Shown here: piece after piece, positions 1 to 10,068 of the stretch
Layout of the letters: each line of letters opens with the position of its first letter
Position numbering within the stretch: position 1 is the stretch's first letter
From: Actinomycetospora straminea
GTDB taxonomy: Bacteria; Actinomycetota; Actinomycetes; Mycobacteriales; Pseudonocardiaceae
Length of the DNA stretch: 64,000 nt
NCBI RefSeq assembly: GCF_028737255.1
Contig: NZ_JAQZAN010000001.1
Span: forward strand, 496,001 to 560,000
Direction: 5' to 3'
Program-made: the position numbers and the translations under genes
The notes under the pieces: generated by a model
What the model saw: only the letters and a program-made list of their open reading frames with translations
Database searches by the model: none
What the model was told of the DNA's origin: nothing

Positions 1-241
1 TGCGCCGGATGTCCGCCTGGACCTCGCGGCGCAGGTCGCCCTCGACCCGGAAGTGGTTCTCGATGTACGCGCGCAGCGTGGCGGCGTCGGCGTCCGACAG
101 GTCCTTGGACCGCAGGTCGGGGTCGATGCCGGTCTCGGTGAGGATCTCCTTGGACCGGCTGCGGCCGATCCCGAAGATGTAGGTCAGCGCGATCTCCATC
201 CGCTTCTCGCGGGGGAGGTCGACGCCGGCGAGTCGTGCCAT
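1..241 (-). CDS. rpsM: 30S ribosomal protein S13, 3' end outside window
   Basis: S13 sits in the head of the 30S subunit and contacts the P-site tRNA and 50S bridges. The visible part is the first 80 residues from an ATG at 239-241. It begins [14 protein letters not shown] and continues with the typical [14 protein letters not shown] helix-two-turn-helix region; the basic C-terminal tail lies beyond the window. It follows infA-rpmJ on the same strand, the usual actinobacterial order infA-rpmJ-rpsM-rpsK-rpsD-rpoA. Identity is secure from the sequence; only the length is unknown. Confidence 0.97.
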   Translation of the reverse strand, partial: MARLAGVDLPREKRMEIALTYIFGIGRSRSKEILTETGIDPDLRSKDLSDADAATLRAYIENHFRVEGDLRREVQADIRR

Positions 242-290
242 GGGGCGACGTGCTCCTCGTGTCGTCCGGGAGGTCTGGCTCCCCGCCCGT

Positions 291-312
291 CCCGCAGCGC
301 TGGCGCTGCGGG
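291..312 (-). terminator. Hairpin in the rpmJ-rpsM spacer
   Basis: A perfect inverted repeat (CCCGCAGCGC, two bases, GCGCTGCGGG) lies in the 191-bp gap between the rpmJ stop and the rpsM start. There is no T-run, so it could be an attenuator, a processing site or a rho-assisted terminator. The spacer is otherwise without recognisable features. Confidence 0.4.
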
Positions 313-432
313 CCCCGGCCTCCCGTGCCGGGGGTGCTCCGCCGAGTCGGTGTCGACGTAGGTGCGGGGAGGTTCTCTGGTGCGGTCGCGCGCGACCGCG
401 GCGGTGCTCGGTGGTACCGGTGAGCGGCGGCG

Positions 433-546
433 TCAGCCCTGGCGCTGCTTGTGGCGCAGGTTGTCGCAGATCACCATGACCCGCCCGTGACGGCGGACCA
501 CCTGGCACTTCGCGCAGATGCGCTTGACGCTCGGCTGGACCTTCAC
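433..546 (-). CDS. rpmJ: 50S ribosomal protein L36
   Basis: A 37-residue zinc-ribbon protein of the large subunit. The start is GTG at 544-546 and the protein begins (M)[13 protein letters not shown]. The Cys-x2-Cys pair (CAKC), a later Cys (VICDN) and a His (LRHKQ) make it the zinc-binding C+ form. It lies 31 bp downstream of infA and is presumably co-transcribed with it. Length and composition match the family exactly. The longer frame reading through this region is a shadow, because its upstream part overlaps infA. Confidence 0.96.
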   Translation of the reverse strand: MKVQPSVKRICAKCQVVRRHGRVMVICDNLRHKQRQG

Positions 547-577
547 GTCCTCTTCCTCACTCCGAGGCTGTCCCGGT

Positions 578-799
578 TCACTTGTAGCGGTAGACGATCC
601 GGCCGCGCGAGAGGTCGTAGGGCGACAGCTCGACGACGACCTTGTCCTCGGGAAGGATCCGGATGTAGTGCTGACGCATCTTGCCGCTGATGTGCGCCAG
701 GACCTTGTGCCCGTTCTCGAGCTCCACCCGGAACATCGCGTTGGGCAGGGGCTCGATGACCCGGCCCTCGACCTCGATGGCGCCGTCCTTCTTCGCCAT
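578..799 (-). CDS. infA: Translation initiation factor IF-1
   Basis: IF-1 binds the ribosomal A site during initiation together with IF-2 and IF-3. The 73-residue product begins [16 protein letters not shown] and is a single S1/OB-fold domain with the conserved [14 protein letters not shown] stretch. The ATG at 797-799 is preferred over an upstream in-frame start at 940 because the product then has the exact family length and GGAGG lies just upstream. The gene starts the infA-rpmJ-rpsM cluster. Confidence 0.97.
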   Translation of the reverse strand: MAKKDGAIEVEGRVIEPLPNAMFRVELENGHKVLAHISGKMRQHYIRILPEDKVVVELSPYDLSRGRIVYRYK

Positions 800-1015
800 G
801 TCCTCCGCATTCCTATCGACGTACGCTGGCGTCCCCCGGTGTCCGGCGCTGCTCGCGACGGGCGAACGGCGGACGCGGTGTGCGCGACGCGGACGGCGTC
901 CACGCACGAGCGCGCGCGGCCACCGGCACGACACGCGCACCAGCCGTCAAGTGTACGCGCGGCGTGTCGAGTGCCTCGTCACCGGGGTGCTGCCCGCGAC
1001 CTCGCCTGGCCCTGG
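800..1015 (-). promoter_or_regulatory. infA upstream region, possible promoter
   Basis: This 216-bp spacer separates the DUF1707 gene from infA. On the minus strand it contains TACACT (rev. comp. of 950-955), which fits the TANNNT -10 pattern, overlapping TTGACG (945-950). No well-spaced partner hexamer was found for either, so this is only a weak promoter candidate. Confidence 0.25.
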
Positions 1016-1531
1016 TCAGCGCCGCAGCGCCCGGGACCCGGCGCAGCCGAACGGCGCCGGCGGCGCGAGCCCCGCCCGGGCGCCGAGGGCCTGCAGCGCG
1101 AGCACCGCACCCCACGGGCCGGCGACCCAGATCCACCACGGCGCGACCGCCCCGCCCGTGCCGACCGACACGGCCACCCAGATCACCAGGTTGATCACCG
1201 ACACCGCCGCCCACACCGCGACCGCCACCCGCAGCGCCGTCACGCGGGGCCGGCGGGCCGGGGCCGTCGCGGGAGTCGCGGCAGGGGTCGCCGCGGGGGC
1301 TGCCGGCAGGTCCGCGGTCAGCGGCGCGAGGTCCGCGGCCACCACGGCGCCGTGCGCGGCCCGCACGCGCTCGTCGTACTCCGCGAGCGTCAGCCGCCCC
1401 TCGGCGTGCGCGCGCTCGAGCACCGAAGCCACGCGCTCGCGGTCGGCGTCCGCCACCCGCAGCCCGCCGGTCCCGACCCCGGTCCCGATCCCGCTGCCCG
1501 GCCCGGCCACTGCCTCGGTCACGCCGACCAC
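1016..1531 (-). CDS. DUF1707 and two-TM domain membrane protein
   Basis: A 171-residue protein of unknown function. Residues about 24-65 form a DUF1707 domain (LRVADADRERVASVLERAHA, then EGRLTLAEYDERV), a short helical module common in actinobacterial membrane proteins. A Pro/Ala linker and two hydrophobic helices (about residues 95-115 and 125-145) follow. The GTG start at 1529-1531 has GAGGAG upstream; a second GTG at 1520-1522 is possible. It lies between map and infA on the same strand, but nothing links it to translation beyond location. DUF1707 is sometimes proposed to help membrane or surface anchoring; no activity can be assigned here. Confidence 0.8.
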   Translation of the reverse strand: MVGVTEAVAGPGSGIGTGVGTGGLRVADADRERVASVLERAHAEGRLTLAEYDERVRAAHGAVVAADLAPLTADLPAAPAATPAATPATAPARRPRVTALRVAVAVWAAVSVINLVIWVAVSVGTGGAVAPWWIWVAGPWGAVLALQALGARAGLAPPAPFGCAGSRALRR

Positions 1532-1590
1532 CCCGCTCCTCGACTCGCGACCGAGCCTAGCAGCGAGCGGATAGTTCCGCTATCCAGTCG

Positions 1591-2448
1591 TCAGGACGCG
1601 GGCGCGGTGAGGACCCGCGGGCCGTCGTCGGTGACCGCCACCGAGTGCTCCCAGTGCGCGGCGCGGCTGCCGTCGGCGGTGACGACCGTCCAGCCGTCGG
1701 CGAGCTCCTCGGTCTCGTCGGTGCCGCCCGTGAGCATCGGCTCGATGGCGAGCACCATCCCCGTGCGCAGCCGCATCCCCGTCCCGGCGCGGCCGAGGTT
1801 GGGCACGAACGGCTCCATGTGCATCGAGGTGCCGATGCCGTGCCCGCCGTAGTCGGCGACGATCCCGTACTCGCGGCCGTCCGCCGCCCCACGCCGGCGC
1901 GCCTCCTCCTCGACCGCGTGCCCGACGTCGCCGAGCCGCCCGCCCGGCACGAGCTGCGCGATCCCGGCCTCCATCGCCGACCGGCAGGCCGCCGAGAGCG
2001 CCTCGTCCTCGGTGCGCGGGGTGCCGACCAGCAGCGTCACCGCGGCGTCGCCGTGCCAGCCCTCGAGGATCGCCCCGCAGTCGATCGAGACGAGGTCACC
2101 GTCGGCGAGGACCTGCTCGGCCGACGGGATGCCGTGCACGACCTGCTCGTTGACCGACGCGCAGATCGAGGCCGGGAAGCCCTGGTAGCCGAGGAAGGAC
2201 GGCACGGCGCCGGCGTCACGGATGGCGGCGTCGGCGATCCCGTCGAGGTCGGCGGTGGTGGCCCCCGGGCGCGCGGCGTCGGTGACCGCGGCGAGCGCGG
2301 ACGCCACCACGAGCCCGGCGGCGCGCATCGCGTCCACCTGACCCGGTGTCTTCAGCTCCACGAGGCGCCCCCGGACCCGGTCGGCGATGCCGCCCACCCC
2401 CGCGGACACGACCTCGGTGAGGCGGCTGGAGCGGCGGCCCTGGCCCAC
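1591..2448 (-). CDS. map: Type I methionine aminopeptidase
   Basis: Removes the N-terminal methionine from new proteins using a dinuclear metal site. The 285-residue product has the pita-bread fold signatures: [16 protein letters not shown] supplies the two metal-binding aspartates, GGHGIG the histidine, IEPM and WEHS the two glutamates. [10 protein letters not shown] is the conserved substrate-pocket segment. The GTG start at 2446-2448 directly abuts the adk stop (TGAGTG), indicating translational coupling. The secY-adk-map order is classical for actinobacteria. The N-terminal stretch of about 30 residues is slightly longer than minimal MetAP but shorter than the SH3-binding extension of mycobacterial MapB. 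Confidence 0.95.
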   Translation of the reverse strand: MGQGRRSSRLTEVVSAGVGGIADRVRGRLVELKTPGQVDAMRAAGLVVASALAAVTDAARPGATTADLDGIADAAIRDAGAVPSFLGYQGFPASICASVNEQVVHGIPSAEQVLADGDLVSIDCGAILEGWHGDAAVTLLVGTPRTEDEALSAACRSAMEAGIAQLVPGGRLGDVGHAVEEEARRRGAADGREYGIVADYGGHGIGTSMHMEPFVPNLGRAGTGMRLRTGMVLAIEPMLTGGTDETEELADGWTVVTADGSRAAHWEHSVAVTDDGPRVLTAPAS

Positions 2449-3006
2449 TCAGTCGTCGGGCTCGTCGGCGAGGGCGTCCATGGCGCGGTCGGTGATCTCC
2501 TCGACCGACCCGACGGCATCCACCCGCACCGCGATGTCCTGGTAGTGCTCGATCAGCGGCTCGGTCTCCGAGCGGTAGACCTCCTGGCGGTGCCGGATGG
2601 TCTCCTCGGTGTCGTCCGAGCGCCCGCGCGAGGTGAGGCGCTTGACGAGCTCCTCGTCGTCGACCTCGAACACCAGCACCGCGTCGAGGCGCTGGCCGAG
2701 CTCGCTCAGGACGTCCTCGAGCTCGCGGGCCTGCGCGGCGTTGCGGGGGAAGCCGTCGAGGAGGAACCCCTCCTGCGCGTCGGGCTGCGCGAGACGGTCC
2801 TTGACCATCTTGACGGTCACCTCGTCCGGCACCAGGTCGCCCGCGTCGACGTAGCGCTGGGCCTCCTTGCCGAGGTCCGTCTCGTTCTTCATGTTCTCGC
2901 GGAAGATGTCGCCGGTGGAGATGTGGGGCGCGTCCAGTCGCTCGGACAGCCGCGCGGCCTGCGTTCCCTTGCCCGCTCCCGGCGGGCCCACCAGCACGAT
3001 CCTCAC
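2449..3006 (-). CDS. adk: Adenylate kinase
   Basis: Interconverts AMP, ATP and ADP. The 185-residue protein begins (M)[15 protein letters not shown] with the Walker A P-loop, followed by the AMP-binding [17 protein letters not shown] and the region [16 protein letters not shown]. The LID region ([16 protein letters not shown]) is the short form without zinc-binding cysteines, as in mycobacterial Adk. An ATG at 3027 gives a longer frame, but the GAGGGAG ribosome-binding site lies inside that extension, seven bases before the GTG at 3004-3006, so I chose the GTG. It is 61 bp downstream of secY and directly joined to map. Confidence 0.95.
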   Translation of the reverse strand: MRIVLVGPPGAGKGTQAARLSERLDAPHISTGDIFRENMKNETDLGKEAQRYVDAGDLVPDEVTVKMVKDRLAQPDAQEGFLLDGFPRNAAQARELEDVLSELGQRLDAVLVFEVDDEELVKRLTSRGRSDDTEETIRHRQEVYRSETEPLIEHYQDIAVRVDAVGSVEEITDRAMDALADEPDD

Positions 3007-3067
3007 GACGTCACTCCCTCGACCCACACCGGTGCTGTCACTCGTTGCGCTCCGCCCGACTACCCGG

Positions 3068-4387
<1,320 letters not shown>

Positions 4388-4531
4388 TCGGACCTCCAGA
4401 TGTCGTTCGGCCAGGGCGCGCGCCTCGGGCCGCGCCGGCCGGGTGTCCAGGCCCCGCGCCGCGAACGGGCGCCGGGGGCCGGGGCGGGCCGGTCGAGCCG
4501 ACCCGGAGCGAGACTACACGGGGACACACGA

Positions 4532-4574
4532 CCGGCCCCGGGCCGCTCCTGGTGCGGAGCGGCCGCGGGGCCGG
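4532..4574 (-). terminator. Strong hairpin downstream of rplO
   Basis: An 18-bp GC-rich stem (4532-4549 with 4556-4574) has one bulged G at 4565 and a six-base loop. It begins about 18 bp after the rplO stop and lies within the 205-bp rplO-secY gap. No T-run follows, as is common in GC-rich actinobacteria. It probably ends or attenuates the spc ribosomal operon before secY. Confidence 0.6.
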
Positions 4575-4592
4575 CGGGCGTCGGGAGTACTG

Positions 4593-5048
4593 CTACTCGA
4601 CGACGGTGGCGCTGCCGCCCGCGGCGGACAGCTTCTCGCTCGCCGAGCCCGAGAAGGCGTGCGCGCTCACGCGCAGCGCCACCGAGCCGACCTCGCCGGT
4701 GCCGAGCACCTTGACGGGGTGGCCCGGACGCACGGCGCCGGCCGCGACGAGCTCGGCCGGGCCGACCTCGCCGCCGTCGGGGAACAGCCGCGCCAGGTCG
4801 CCGACGTTGACGACCTGCGAGACCACCTTGTTGCGGTTGCGGAAGCCCTTGAGCTTCGGCAGACGCATCTGCAGCGGCATCTGGCCGCCCTCGAACGACG
4901 AGGGGACGTTCTTCCGGGCGCCGGTGCCCTTCGTGCCGCGACCGGCGGTCTTGCCCTTGGAGGCCTCACCGCGACCCACACGGGTCTTCGCGGTCTTGGC
5001 CCCGGGCGCCGGGCGCAGGTGGTGCAGCTTGATGGGCGAGTCACCCAT
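4593..5048 (-). CDS. rplO: 50S ribosomal protein L15
   Basis: An assembly protein of the large subunit. The 151-residue product begins [18 protein letters not shown] and has the basic glycine-rich stretch ([19 protein letters not shown]) that threads into 23S rRNA, then the globular domain with [14 protein letters not shown]. The ATG overlaps the end of rpmD by eight bases, indicating coupling. It is the last ribosomal gene of the spc operon, followed by a strong hairpin and secY. Confidence 0.97.
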   Translation of the reverse strand: MGDSPIKLHHLRPAPGAKTAKTRVGRGEASKGKTAGRGTKGTGARKNVPSSFEGGQMPLQMRLPKLKGFRNRNKVVSQVVNVGDLARLFPDGGEVGPAELVAAGAVRPGHPVKVLGTGEVGSVALRVSAHAFSGSASEKLSAAGGSATVVE

Positions 5049-5232
5049 TGCCGGACACCTCCTCCACCGTCACCAGGTGACGGACCGTGTTGATCAGCCC
5101 GCGGTTCTGGGGCGTGTCGGGACGGACGACGCTCGCGCCGATCCGCCGCAGCCCCAGCGACCGCAGGGTCTCGCGCTGGTTGCGCTTCCCGCCGATCTCC
5201 GAGCGGGTCTGCGTGACCTTGAGGTCGGCCAT
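5041..5232 (-). CDS. rpmD: 50S ribosomal protein L30
   Basis: A 63-residue protein beginning [15 protein letters not shown], with the family signature [12 protein letters not shown] and [12 protein letters not shown]. The ATG overlaps the rpsE stop by one base (TGATG). A longer frame upstream is a shadow of rpsE. Length and sequence are typical of actinobacterial L30. Confidence 0.96.
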   Translation of the reverse strand: MADLKVTQTRSEIGGKRNQRETLRSLGLRRIGASVVRPDTPQNRGLINTVRHLVTVEEVSGNG

Positions 5233-5864
5233 CACGCCCCCTGCCCGGCACGGGCACGCAGCATGCGCGCCGGCGCCACGTCCTCGATCGGCAGGCCACG
5301 ACGGGCGGCGACGGCCTCGGGCACCTGCAGGGCCTTCAGCGCCGCGACGGTCGCGTGCACGATGTTGATCGCGTTCTGGCTGCCCAGGGACTTGGACAGC
5401 ACGTCCGCGATCCCCGCGCACTCCAGCACCGCGCGGACCGGGCCACCGGCGATGACACCGGTACCGGGGCTGGCCGGACGCAGCAGGACCACGCCCGCCG
5501 CCTCCTCGCCCTGCACGGGGTGGGTGATGGTGCCGCCGACACGGGGGACGCGGAAGAAGTTCTTCTTCGCCTCCTCCACGCCCTTCGCGATCGCGGCGGG
5601 CACCTCCTTGGCCTTGCCGTAGCCGACACCGACCATGCCGTCGCCGTCGCCGACGACGACCAGGGCGGTGAAGCTGAAGCGCCGGCCGCCCTTGACGACC
5701 TTGGCCACGCGGTTGATGGCGACGACCCGCTCGAGGTGCGGGGTGCGGTCCTGCGACCGGTCGCGGCCGCCCTGCTGGCGGTCCCGGCCGGCGCTCCCGC
5801 CCTGGCGCTCGCCGCCCTGCTGGTTGGAGCCGGCCGGTCCGTCGCGCCGAGTGCGTCCCGGCAT
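5232..5864 (-). CDS. rpsE: 30S ribosomal protein S5
   Basis: S5 lies near the decoding centre and mRNA entry, and affects accuracy. The 210-residue product has a Gln/Arg/Gly-rich disordered N-terminus (about 40 residues), then the dsRBD-like S5 domain ([40 protein letters not shown]) and the C-terminal domain ([19 protein letters not shown]). The ATG at 5862-5864 is preferred over one 72 bp upstream because it gives the usual MPGRTRRDG start. It is coupled to rpmD by TGATG. The N-terminal extension is typical of Actinobacteria. Confidence 0.96.
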   Translation of the reverse strand: MPGRTRRDGPAGSNQQGGERQGGSAGRDRQQGGRDRSQDRTPHLERVVAINRVAKVVKGGRRFSFTALVVVGDGDGMVGVGYGKAKEVPAAIAKGVEEAKKNFFRVPRVGGTITHPVQGEEAAGVVLLRPASPGTGVIAGGPVRAVLECAGIADVLSKSLGSQNAINIVHATVAALKALQVPEAVAARRGLPIEDVAPARMLRARAGQGA

Positions 5865-5904
5865 CAGGGGTTCCTTCCGTTGCTGTTCACGGGGGTCGCG
5901 GTCA

Positions 5905-6333
5905 TCAGAACTGCAGACCCCCCTCGCGGGCCGCATCCGCGAGCTGCGCGATGCGGCCGTGGTACCGGCGACCGCCGCGGTCGAAGACGACCGCGTCGAT
6001 GCCCTGCTCCTTGGCGCGGGAGGCGACGAGCTTGCCCACCTCCGCGGCCTGGGCCTTCTTGTCGCCCTCCATGCCGCGCACGTCGGCCTCCAGGGTGGAG
6101 GCGTGCGCGAGCGTGTGGCCGGCGATGTCGTCGACCACCTGCGCGGTGATGTGCCGCGTGGAGCGGGTGACGACCAGGCGCGGGCGCGACGGCGTGCCGG
6201 CGATCTTCTTGCGCAGCCGGACGTGGCGCCGGGTACGACCCGCGCGGCGGGTCTCCGAGACGTTCTTGCCCAGGTGGCCCCGGGCCTTGTTCGTGGGCGC
6301 GGCGCTCGTCGTGGTGCCGTTGTTCTCAGCCAT
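5905..6333 (-). CDS. rplR: 50S ribosomal protein L18
   Basis: L18 binds 5S rRNA in the central protuberance. The 142-residue product begins [13 protein letters not shown], has a basic segment ([19 protein letters not shown]) and ends in the classical [20 protein letters not shown] and AAREGGLQF. The ATG overlaps the rplF stop by one base (TGATG), so the longer in-frame start at 6423 is rejected. Confidence 0.96.
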   Translation of the reverse strand: MAENNGTTTSAAPTNKARGHLGKNVSETRRAGRTRRHVRLRKKIAGTPSRPRLVVTRSTRHITAQVVDDIAGHTLAHASTLEADVRGMEGDKKAQAAEVGKLVASRAKEQGIDAVVFDRGGRRYHGRIAQLADAAREGGLQF

Positions 6334-6869
6334 CACTTGCCCGTCTTCCCGACCTTGCGGCGGATCTGCTCGCCGGCGTAGCGGACGCCCTTGCCCTTGT
6401 AGGGGTCGGGGCGGCGCAGCCACCGGATGTTCGCGGCGACCTGGCCGACGAGCTGCTTGTCGATGCCCTGGACCGAGAACCGCGTGGGGCTCTCGACCGC
6501 GAACGTGATCCCGTCCGGCGGCGTGATCTTCACCGGGTGGCTGAAGCCCAGCGCGAACTCGAGGTCCGAGCCGCGGAGCTGCACGCGGTAGCCGACGCCG
6601 TGGATCTCGAGCTTGCGCTCGTAGCCCTGCGACACGCCCTGCACGAGGTTGTTGAGCAGGGAGCGGGACAGGCCGTGCAGCGCGCGGCTCTCCCGCTCGT
6701 CGTCGGGACGCTGGACGGAGAGCACGCCGTCGTCGAGCGAGACCGTGATGGGCTCGTCGACCACGTGGCTCAGGGTGCCCTTGGGCCCCTTCACGGTGAC
6801 CTCGCGACCGTCGACGGTGACGTCGACGCCCGACGGCACGGTGATCGGGGCCTTGCCGATGCGTGACAT
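6333..6869 (-). CDS. rplF: 50S ribosomal protein L6
   Basis: L6 lies at the base of the stalk close to the factor-binding centre. The 178-residue product starts [17 protein letters not shown] and has the two L6 repeats and the C-terminal signature [14 protein letters not shown]. It is 19 bp downstream of rpsH and coupled to rplR. Confidence 0.97.
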   Translation of the reverse strand: MSRIGKAPITVPSGVDVTVDGREVTVKGPKGTLSHVVDEPITVSLDDGVLSVQRPDDERESRALHGLSRSLLNNLVQGVSQGYERKLEIHGVGYRVQLRGSDLEFALGFSHPVKITPPDGITFAVESPTRFSVQGIDKQLVGQVAANIRWLRRPDPYKGKGVRYAGEQIRRKVGKTGK

Positions 6870-6888
6870 GGTTCGGTTCCCCTTCCCG

Positions 6889-7287
6889 CTACCAGACGAA
6901 GGCGAGGACTTCCCCGCCCATCCGTCGCTGGTGGGCCTGCCGGTCGGTCAGGAGCCCGGACGACGTCGAGATGATCGCGACGCCGAGGCCGCCGAGCACC
7001 CGCGGGAGCTCGTTCGACTTCGCGTAGACGCGCAGGCCGGGCTTCGAGACCCGCTTGATGCCGGCGATGCTGCGCTCGCGGTTCGGCCCGTACTTGAGGT
7101 CGACCACGAGGGACTTGCCCACGGTGGCGGCCTCGGTGCGGTAGCCGGCGATGTAGCCCTGGTCCAGGAGGACCTGCGCCACGTGCGCCTTCAGCTTGCT
7201 GTGCGGCATGGTCGCGCTCTCGTGGAACGCCGAGTTGGCGTTGCGGATGCGCGTGAGCATGTCCGCGATCGGGTCGGTCATCGTCAT
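6889..7287 (-). CDS. rpsH: 30S ribosomal protein S8
   Basis: S8 binds helix 21 of 16S rRNA and in many bacteria represses the spc operon. The 132-residue product starts [18 protein letters not shown] and ends with [20 protein letters not shown] and [17 protein letters not shown] lies about ten bases before the ATG. Normally rpsN and rpsH are nearly adjacent; here they are 244 bp apart and the gap holds a candidate small gene whose stop overlaps this ATG (ATGA). Confidence 0.97.
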   Translation of the reverse strand: MTMTDPIADMLTRIRNANSAFHESATMPHSKLKAHVAQVLLDQGYIAGYRTEAATVGKSLVVDLKYGPNRERSIAGIKRVSKPGLRVYAKSNELPRVLGGLGVAIISTSSGLLTDRQAHQRRMGGEVLAFVW

Positions 7288-7535
7288 GACCAGGTCACCT
7301 TCCTCGCCGTGGTTCCCCGGGTGGCGCGCGTGCGCGCGCTCCCGATGGCGGGCCTGCGGCGTGCGGAGCTTCTGTCAGCGGTCGTACGGACGCGCGGCGC
7401 CGTGGAGTTCACCGTGCCGTCGAGCAGGTGCTCGCGGTGGGCGACGCGCTGGATGAGGCGCAGGAGCGCAGGGTCGATCGCGCCCTCGCGCGGGGCGTCC
7501 TCGTCGAGGTCGCGGGAGTCGTGCACCGACCTCAC
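7284..7535 (-). CDS. Candidate unknown 83-residue protein between rpsN and rpsH
   Basis: Not a family I recognise. The frame fills the rpsN-rpsH gap exactly. Its GTG (7533-7535) overlaps the rpsN stop as GTGA, and its TGA (7284-7286) overlaps the rpsH ATG as ATGA, the coupling style used throughout this operon. The first half is acidic and helix-like ([20 protein letters not shown], then [15 protein letters not shown]) and all but one of the first 49 codons end in G or C. The second half is basic and Arg/Ala/Thr-rich with weaker codon bias. It has no transmembrane or metal motif. It could be a real small protein, a remnant, or chance. The rpsH ribosome-binding site lies inside its 3' end. Confidence 0.45.
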   Translation of the reverse strand: MRSVHDSRDLDEDAPREGAIDPALLRLIQRVAHREHLLDGTVNSTAPRVRTTADRSSARRRPAIGSARTRATRGTTARKVTWS

Positions 7536-7717
7536 CAGGACGCCTTGCTCACGCCCGGGAGCTCGCCCCGGTGCGCCATCTCGCGCAGGCAGACCCGGCA
7601 GAGCCCGAACTTGCGCAGCACCGCGCGGGCACGCCCGCACCGGTTGCAGCGGGTGTAGCCGCGCACCGCGAACTTCGGCTTGCGCGCGGCCTTGTTGACC
7701 AGTGCCTTCTTCGCCAT
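7532..7717 (-). CDS. rpsN: 30S ribosomal protein S14 type Z
   Basis: A 61-residue zinc-binding S14 (sometimes called rpsZ). It begins [16 protein letters not shown] and has two Cys-x2-Cys pairs, CNRC and CRVC, that form the zinc ribbon, then [15 protein letters not shown]. The zinc-dependent form is the housekeeping paralogue in actinobacteria; the zinc-free paralogue, if present, would be elsewhere. It starts one base after the rplE stop. Confidence 0.97.
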   Translation of the reverse strand: MAKKALVNKAARKPKFAVRGYTRCNRCGRARAVLRKFGLCRVCLREMAHRGELPGVSKASW

Positions 7718-7718
7718 C

Positions 7719-8291
7719 TCAGTTCTCCCTGAACGGGAAGCCGAGCTGACGGAGCAGCGCCCGGCCCTCCTCGTCGGTCGTCGCGGAGGTGACCACGGTG
7801 ATGTCCATCCCCCGCGGCCGGTCGATCGAGTCCTGGTCGATCTCGTGGAACATCGTCTGGTCCGAGAGACCGAACGTGTAGTTGCCCGACCCGTCGAACT
7901 GCTTCGGCGAGAGGCCGCGGAAGTCGCGGATGCGCGGCAGGCCGATGGTCAGCAGCCGGTCCAGGAACTCCCACATGCGCGCACCGCGGAGGGTGGCGCG
8001 GGCGCCGATCGGCATGCCCTCGCGCAGCTTGAACTGCGCGATGGACTTGCGGGCCCGGCGGATCTCCGGCTTCTGGCCGGCGATGAGGGTGAGGTCGCGG
8101 ACCGCGCCCTCCATCAGCTTCGAGTCGCGCGCGGCCTCGCCGACACCCATGTTGACGACGACCTTGACGACGCCGGGGATCAGCATCGGGTTCGCGTACC
8201 CGAACTGCTCCTGCAGCGCGTCCTTGATCGCGTCGTGGTACCGCTGCTGCAGCCGCGGACGGGTCGTCTCGGGAGCTTCGGTACTGGTCAC
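7719..8291 (-). CDS. rplE: 50S ribosomal protein L5
   Basis: L5 binds 5S rRNA and contacts the P-site tRNA. The 190-residue product has the L5 signatures [37 protein letters not shown] and [12 protein letters not shown]. The GTG start at 8289-8291 overlaps the rplX stop (GTGA). A longer frame upstream to 8349 is a shadow of rplX. Confidence 0.97.
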   Translation of the reverse strand: MTSTEAPETTRPRLQQRYHDAIKDALQEQFGYANPMLIPGVVKVVVNMGVGEAARDSKLMEGAVRDLTLIAGQKPEIRRARKSIAQFKLREGMPIGARATLRGARMWEFLDRLLTIGLPRIRDFRGLSPKQFDGSGNYTFGLSDQTMFHEIDQDSIDRPRGMDITVVTSATTDEEGRALLRQLGFPFREN

Positions 8292-8611
8292 GAGAGGTCC
8301 TTCCCGCTGCGCCGCGAGACGCGCACGCGCTTGGGCTCGCCCTCGCCACCGGCGCGGGTGCCGACGCGGGTCGGCTTGCCGTCGGCGTCGACGACCATCA
8401 CGTTCGACGCGTGGATCGGCGCCTCCTGCGTGACGATCCCGCCGCTCTGGGCACCGCGCTGGTTGGCCGACTGGGCGGTGTGCTTCTTGATCCGGTTGAC
8501 GCCCTCCACGAGCACGCGCTCGCGGTCGGGGTAGGCCTGGATGACCTTGCCCTTGGCGCCCTTGTCCTTGCCGGCGATGACGACGACCGTGTCGCCCTTC
8601 TTCACCTTCAT
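8288..8611 (-). CDS. rplX: 50S ribosomal protein L24
   Basis: L24 is an early assembly protein. The 107-residue product begins [20 protein letters not shown], the KOW motif, followed by [13 protein letters not shown]. It starts three bases after the rplN stop and overlaps rplE. Confidence 0.97.
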   Translation of the reverse strand: MKVKKGDTVVVIAGKDKGAKGKVIQAYPDRERVLVEGVNRIKKHTAQSANQRGAQSGGIVTQEAPIHASNVMVVDADGKPTRVGTRAGGEGEPKRVRVSRRSGKDLS

Positions 8612-8614
8612 CTG

Positions 8615-8983
8615 CTACAGCACCTCCGGCGCGAGCGAGATGATCCGCATGAACCTCTTGTCGCGCAGCTCGCGGCCCACCGGGCCGAAGATGCGGGTCC
8701 CGCGGGGCTCACGGTCGTTCTTGATGATGACGGCGGCGTTCTCGTCGAACTTGATGTACGAGCCGTCCGGACGGCGCTTCTCCTTGCGGGTGCGCACGAC
8801 GACGGCCTTCACGACGTCACCGCGCTTGACGCCGGAGGCCGGGATGGCCTCCTTGACCGTCGCCACGATGACGTCGCCGATGCCCGCGTACCGCCGGGAG
8901 GACCCGCCGAGCACACGGATGCACAGGATCTCCCGTGCACCGGTGTTGTCGGCGACCCGGAGCCGCGACTCCTGCTGGATCAC
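8615..8983 (-). CDS. rplN: 50S ribosomal protein L14
   Basis: L14 forms an intersubunit bridge with 16S rRNA. The 122-residue product (GTG start at 8981-8983) begins [19 protein letters not shown] and contains [13 protein letters not shown] and the C-terminal [14 protein letters not shown]. It opens the spc operon, 46 bp after rpsQ. Confidence 0.97.
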   Translation of the reverse strand: MIQQESRLRVADNTGAREILCIRVLGGSSRRYAGIGDVIVATVKEAIPASGVKRGDVVKAVVVRTRKEKRRPDGSYIKFDENAAVIIKNDREPRGTRIFGPVGRELRDKRFMRIISLAPEVL

Positions 8984-9029
8984 TTCGTCTCTCCTGACCT
9001 ACCCGCACGCGGCGGATGGTTTCGGGTGA

Positions 9030-9416
9030 TTACTTGGCCTTCTCGAGGATCTCGACGAGACGCCAGCGCTTCGTGGCCGACAGCGGCCGGGTCTCCATGA
9101 GGAGCACGCGGTCGCCGGGGCCGGCGGTGTTGTTCTCGTCGTGCGCCTTGACCTTCTTCGTGCGCCGGATGACCTTCGAGTAGCGCGGGTGCTTCACCCG
9201 GTCCTCGAGGCTGACGACGATGGTCTTGGCCATCTTGTCCGAGACGACCAGGCCCTCACGCACCTTGCGCAGGCCGCGGTCGTCGTTGCGGGCGCCGGCC
9301 GGGCTCTGCTGGGCGTTCTCGCCCTGCTTCACCTCGGACCGGACCTGCTGCTCCTCGTCGCGCTCCGGGGCCGACGCCCCCGAGCTGGACGGAGTCGTGT
9401 CCTGGGTCTCGCTCAT
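9030..9416 (-). CDS. rpsQ: 30S ribosomal protein S17 with N-terminal extension
   Basis: S17 is a primary 16S rRNA-binding protein. The 128-residue product carries about 45 extra acidic/polar residues (starting [20 protein letters not shown]) before the conserved OB fold ([20 protein letters not shown], then [19 protein letters not shown]). The ATG at 9414-9416 overlaps the rpmC stop (ATGA), which supports the long start. Most S17 proteins are about 80-90 residues. Confidence 0.95.
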   Translation of the reverse strand: MSETQDTTPSSSGASAPERDEEQQVRSEVKQGENAQQSPAGARNDDRGLRKVREGLVVSDKMAKTIVVSLEDRVKHPRYSKVIRRTKKVKAHDENNTAGPGDRVLLMETRPLSATKRWRLVEILEKAK

Positions 9417-9649
9417 GCCGCTCCCTCCTCGTCGGGGGCGACCGACAGGCCGAGCTCGCGCTCGCGCATCACCGTGTAGATGCGCGCGATGTCGTGGCGC
9501 ACGGTCCGCAGTCGACGGTTGTTGTCCAGCTGTCCGGTCGCCATCTGGAAGCGCAGGTTGAACAGCTCGGCCTTGGCCTCGCGGGCGCGGGCCACGAGCT
9601 CCTCGCTCGTGAGCTCGCGCAGCTCGGCGGCGGGGGTTCCGGCGGCCAT
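9413..9649 (-). CDS. rpmC: 50S ribosomal protein L29
   Basis: L29 lies at the polypeptide exit and forms part of the trigger factor/SRP docking site. The 78-residue helical product has [20 protein letters not shown] and [15 protein letters not shown]. The ATG overlaps the rplP stop (TGATG). Confidence 0.97.
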   Translation of the reverse strand: MAAGTPAAELRELTSEELVARAREAKAELFNLRFQMATGQLDNNRRLRTVRHDIARIYTVMRERELGLSVAPDEEGAA

Positions 9650-10065
9650 CAGAAGGTCTCCTCACGGCTCACGATGCGGCAGCGCATCGGCAGCTTGTGC
9701 TGCGCGCGGCGCAGGGCCTCGCGGGCCGTCGCCTCGTTGGGGTAGCTCATCTCGAACATGACCCGGCCCGGCTTCACGTTCGCCACCCACTTCTCGGGCG
9801 AGCCCTTCCCGGAACCCATGCGGGTCTCGGCCGGCTTCTTGGTCAGCGGCCGGTCGGGGAAGATGTTGATCCACACCTTGCCGCCACGGCGGATGTGCCG
9901 CGTGATGGCGATACGGGCGGACTCGATCTGCCGGTTGGTGACGTAGGCGTGCTCCAGGGCCTGGATGCCGTAGTCACCGAAGGACATCTGGGTGCCGCCC
10001 TTGGCGGCGCCGGTCCGGTCCGGCCGGTGCTGCTTGCGGTACTTGACCTTGCGGGGGATCAGCAT
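9649..10065 (-). CDS. rplP: 50S ribosomal protein L16
   Basis: L16 organises the A-site of the 50S subunit. The 138-residue product begins [17 protein letters not shown] and contains [20 protein letters not shown] with [19 protein letters not shown], the conserved arginine-rich loop near the peptidyl-transferase centre. It is three bases downstream of rpsC. Confidence 0.97.
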   Translation of the reverse strand: MLIPRKVKYRKQHRPDRTGAAKGGTQMSFGDYGIQALEHAYVTNRQIESARIAITRHIRRGGKVWINIFPDRPLTKKPAETRMGSGKGSPEKWVANVKPGRVMFEMSYPNEATAREALRRAQHKLPMRCRIVSREETF

Positions 10066-10068
10066 GGC

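Noticed and set aside
7535-7640. Upstream extension of the rpsN-rpsH small ORF to an ATG at 7640
   Set aside because: It would lie wholly inside rpsN in another frame; the GTGA overlap is the natural start.
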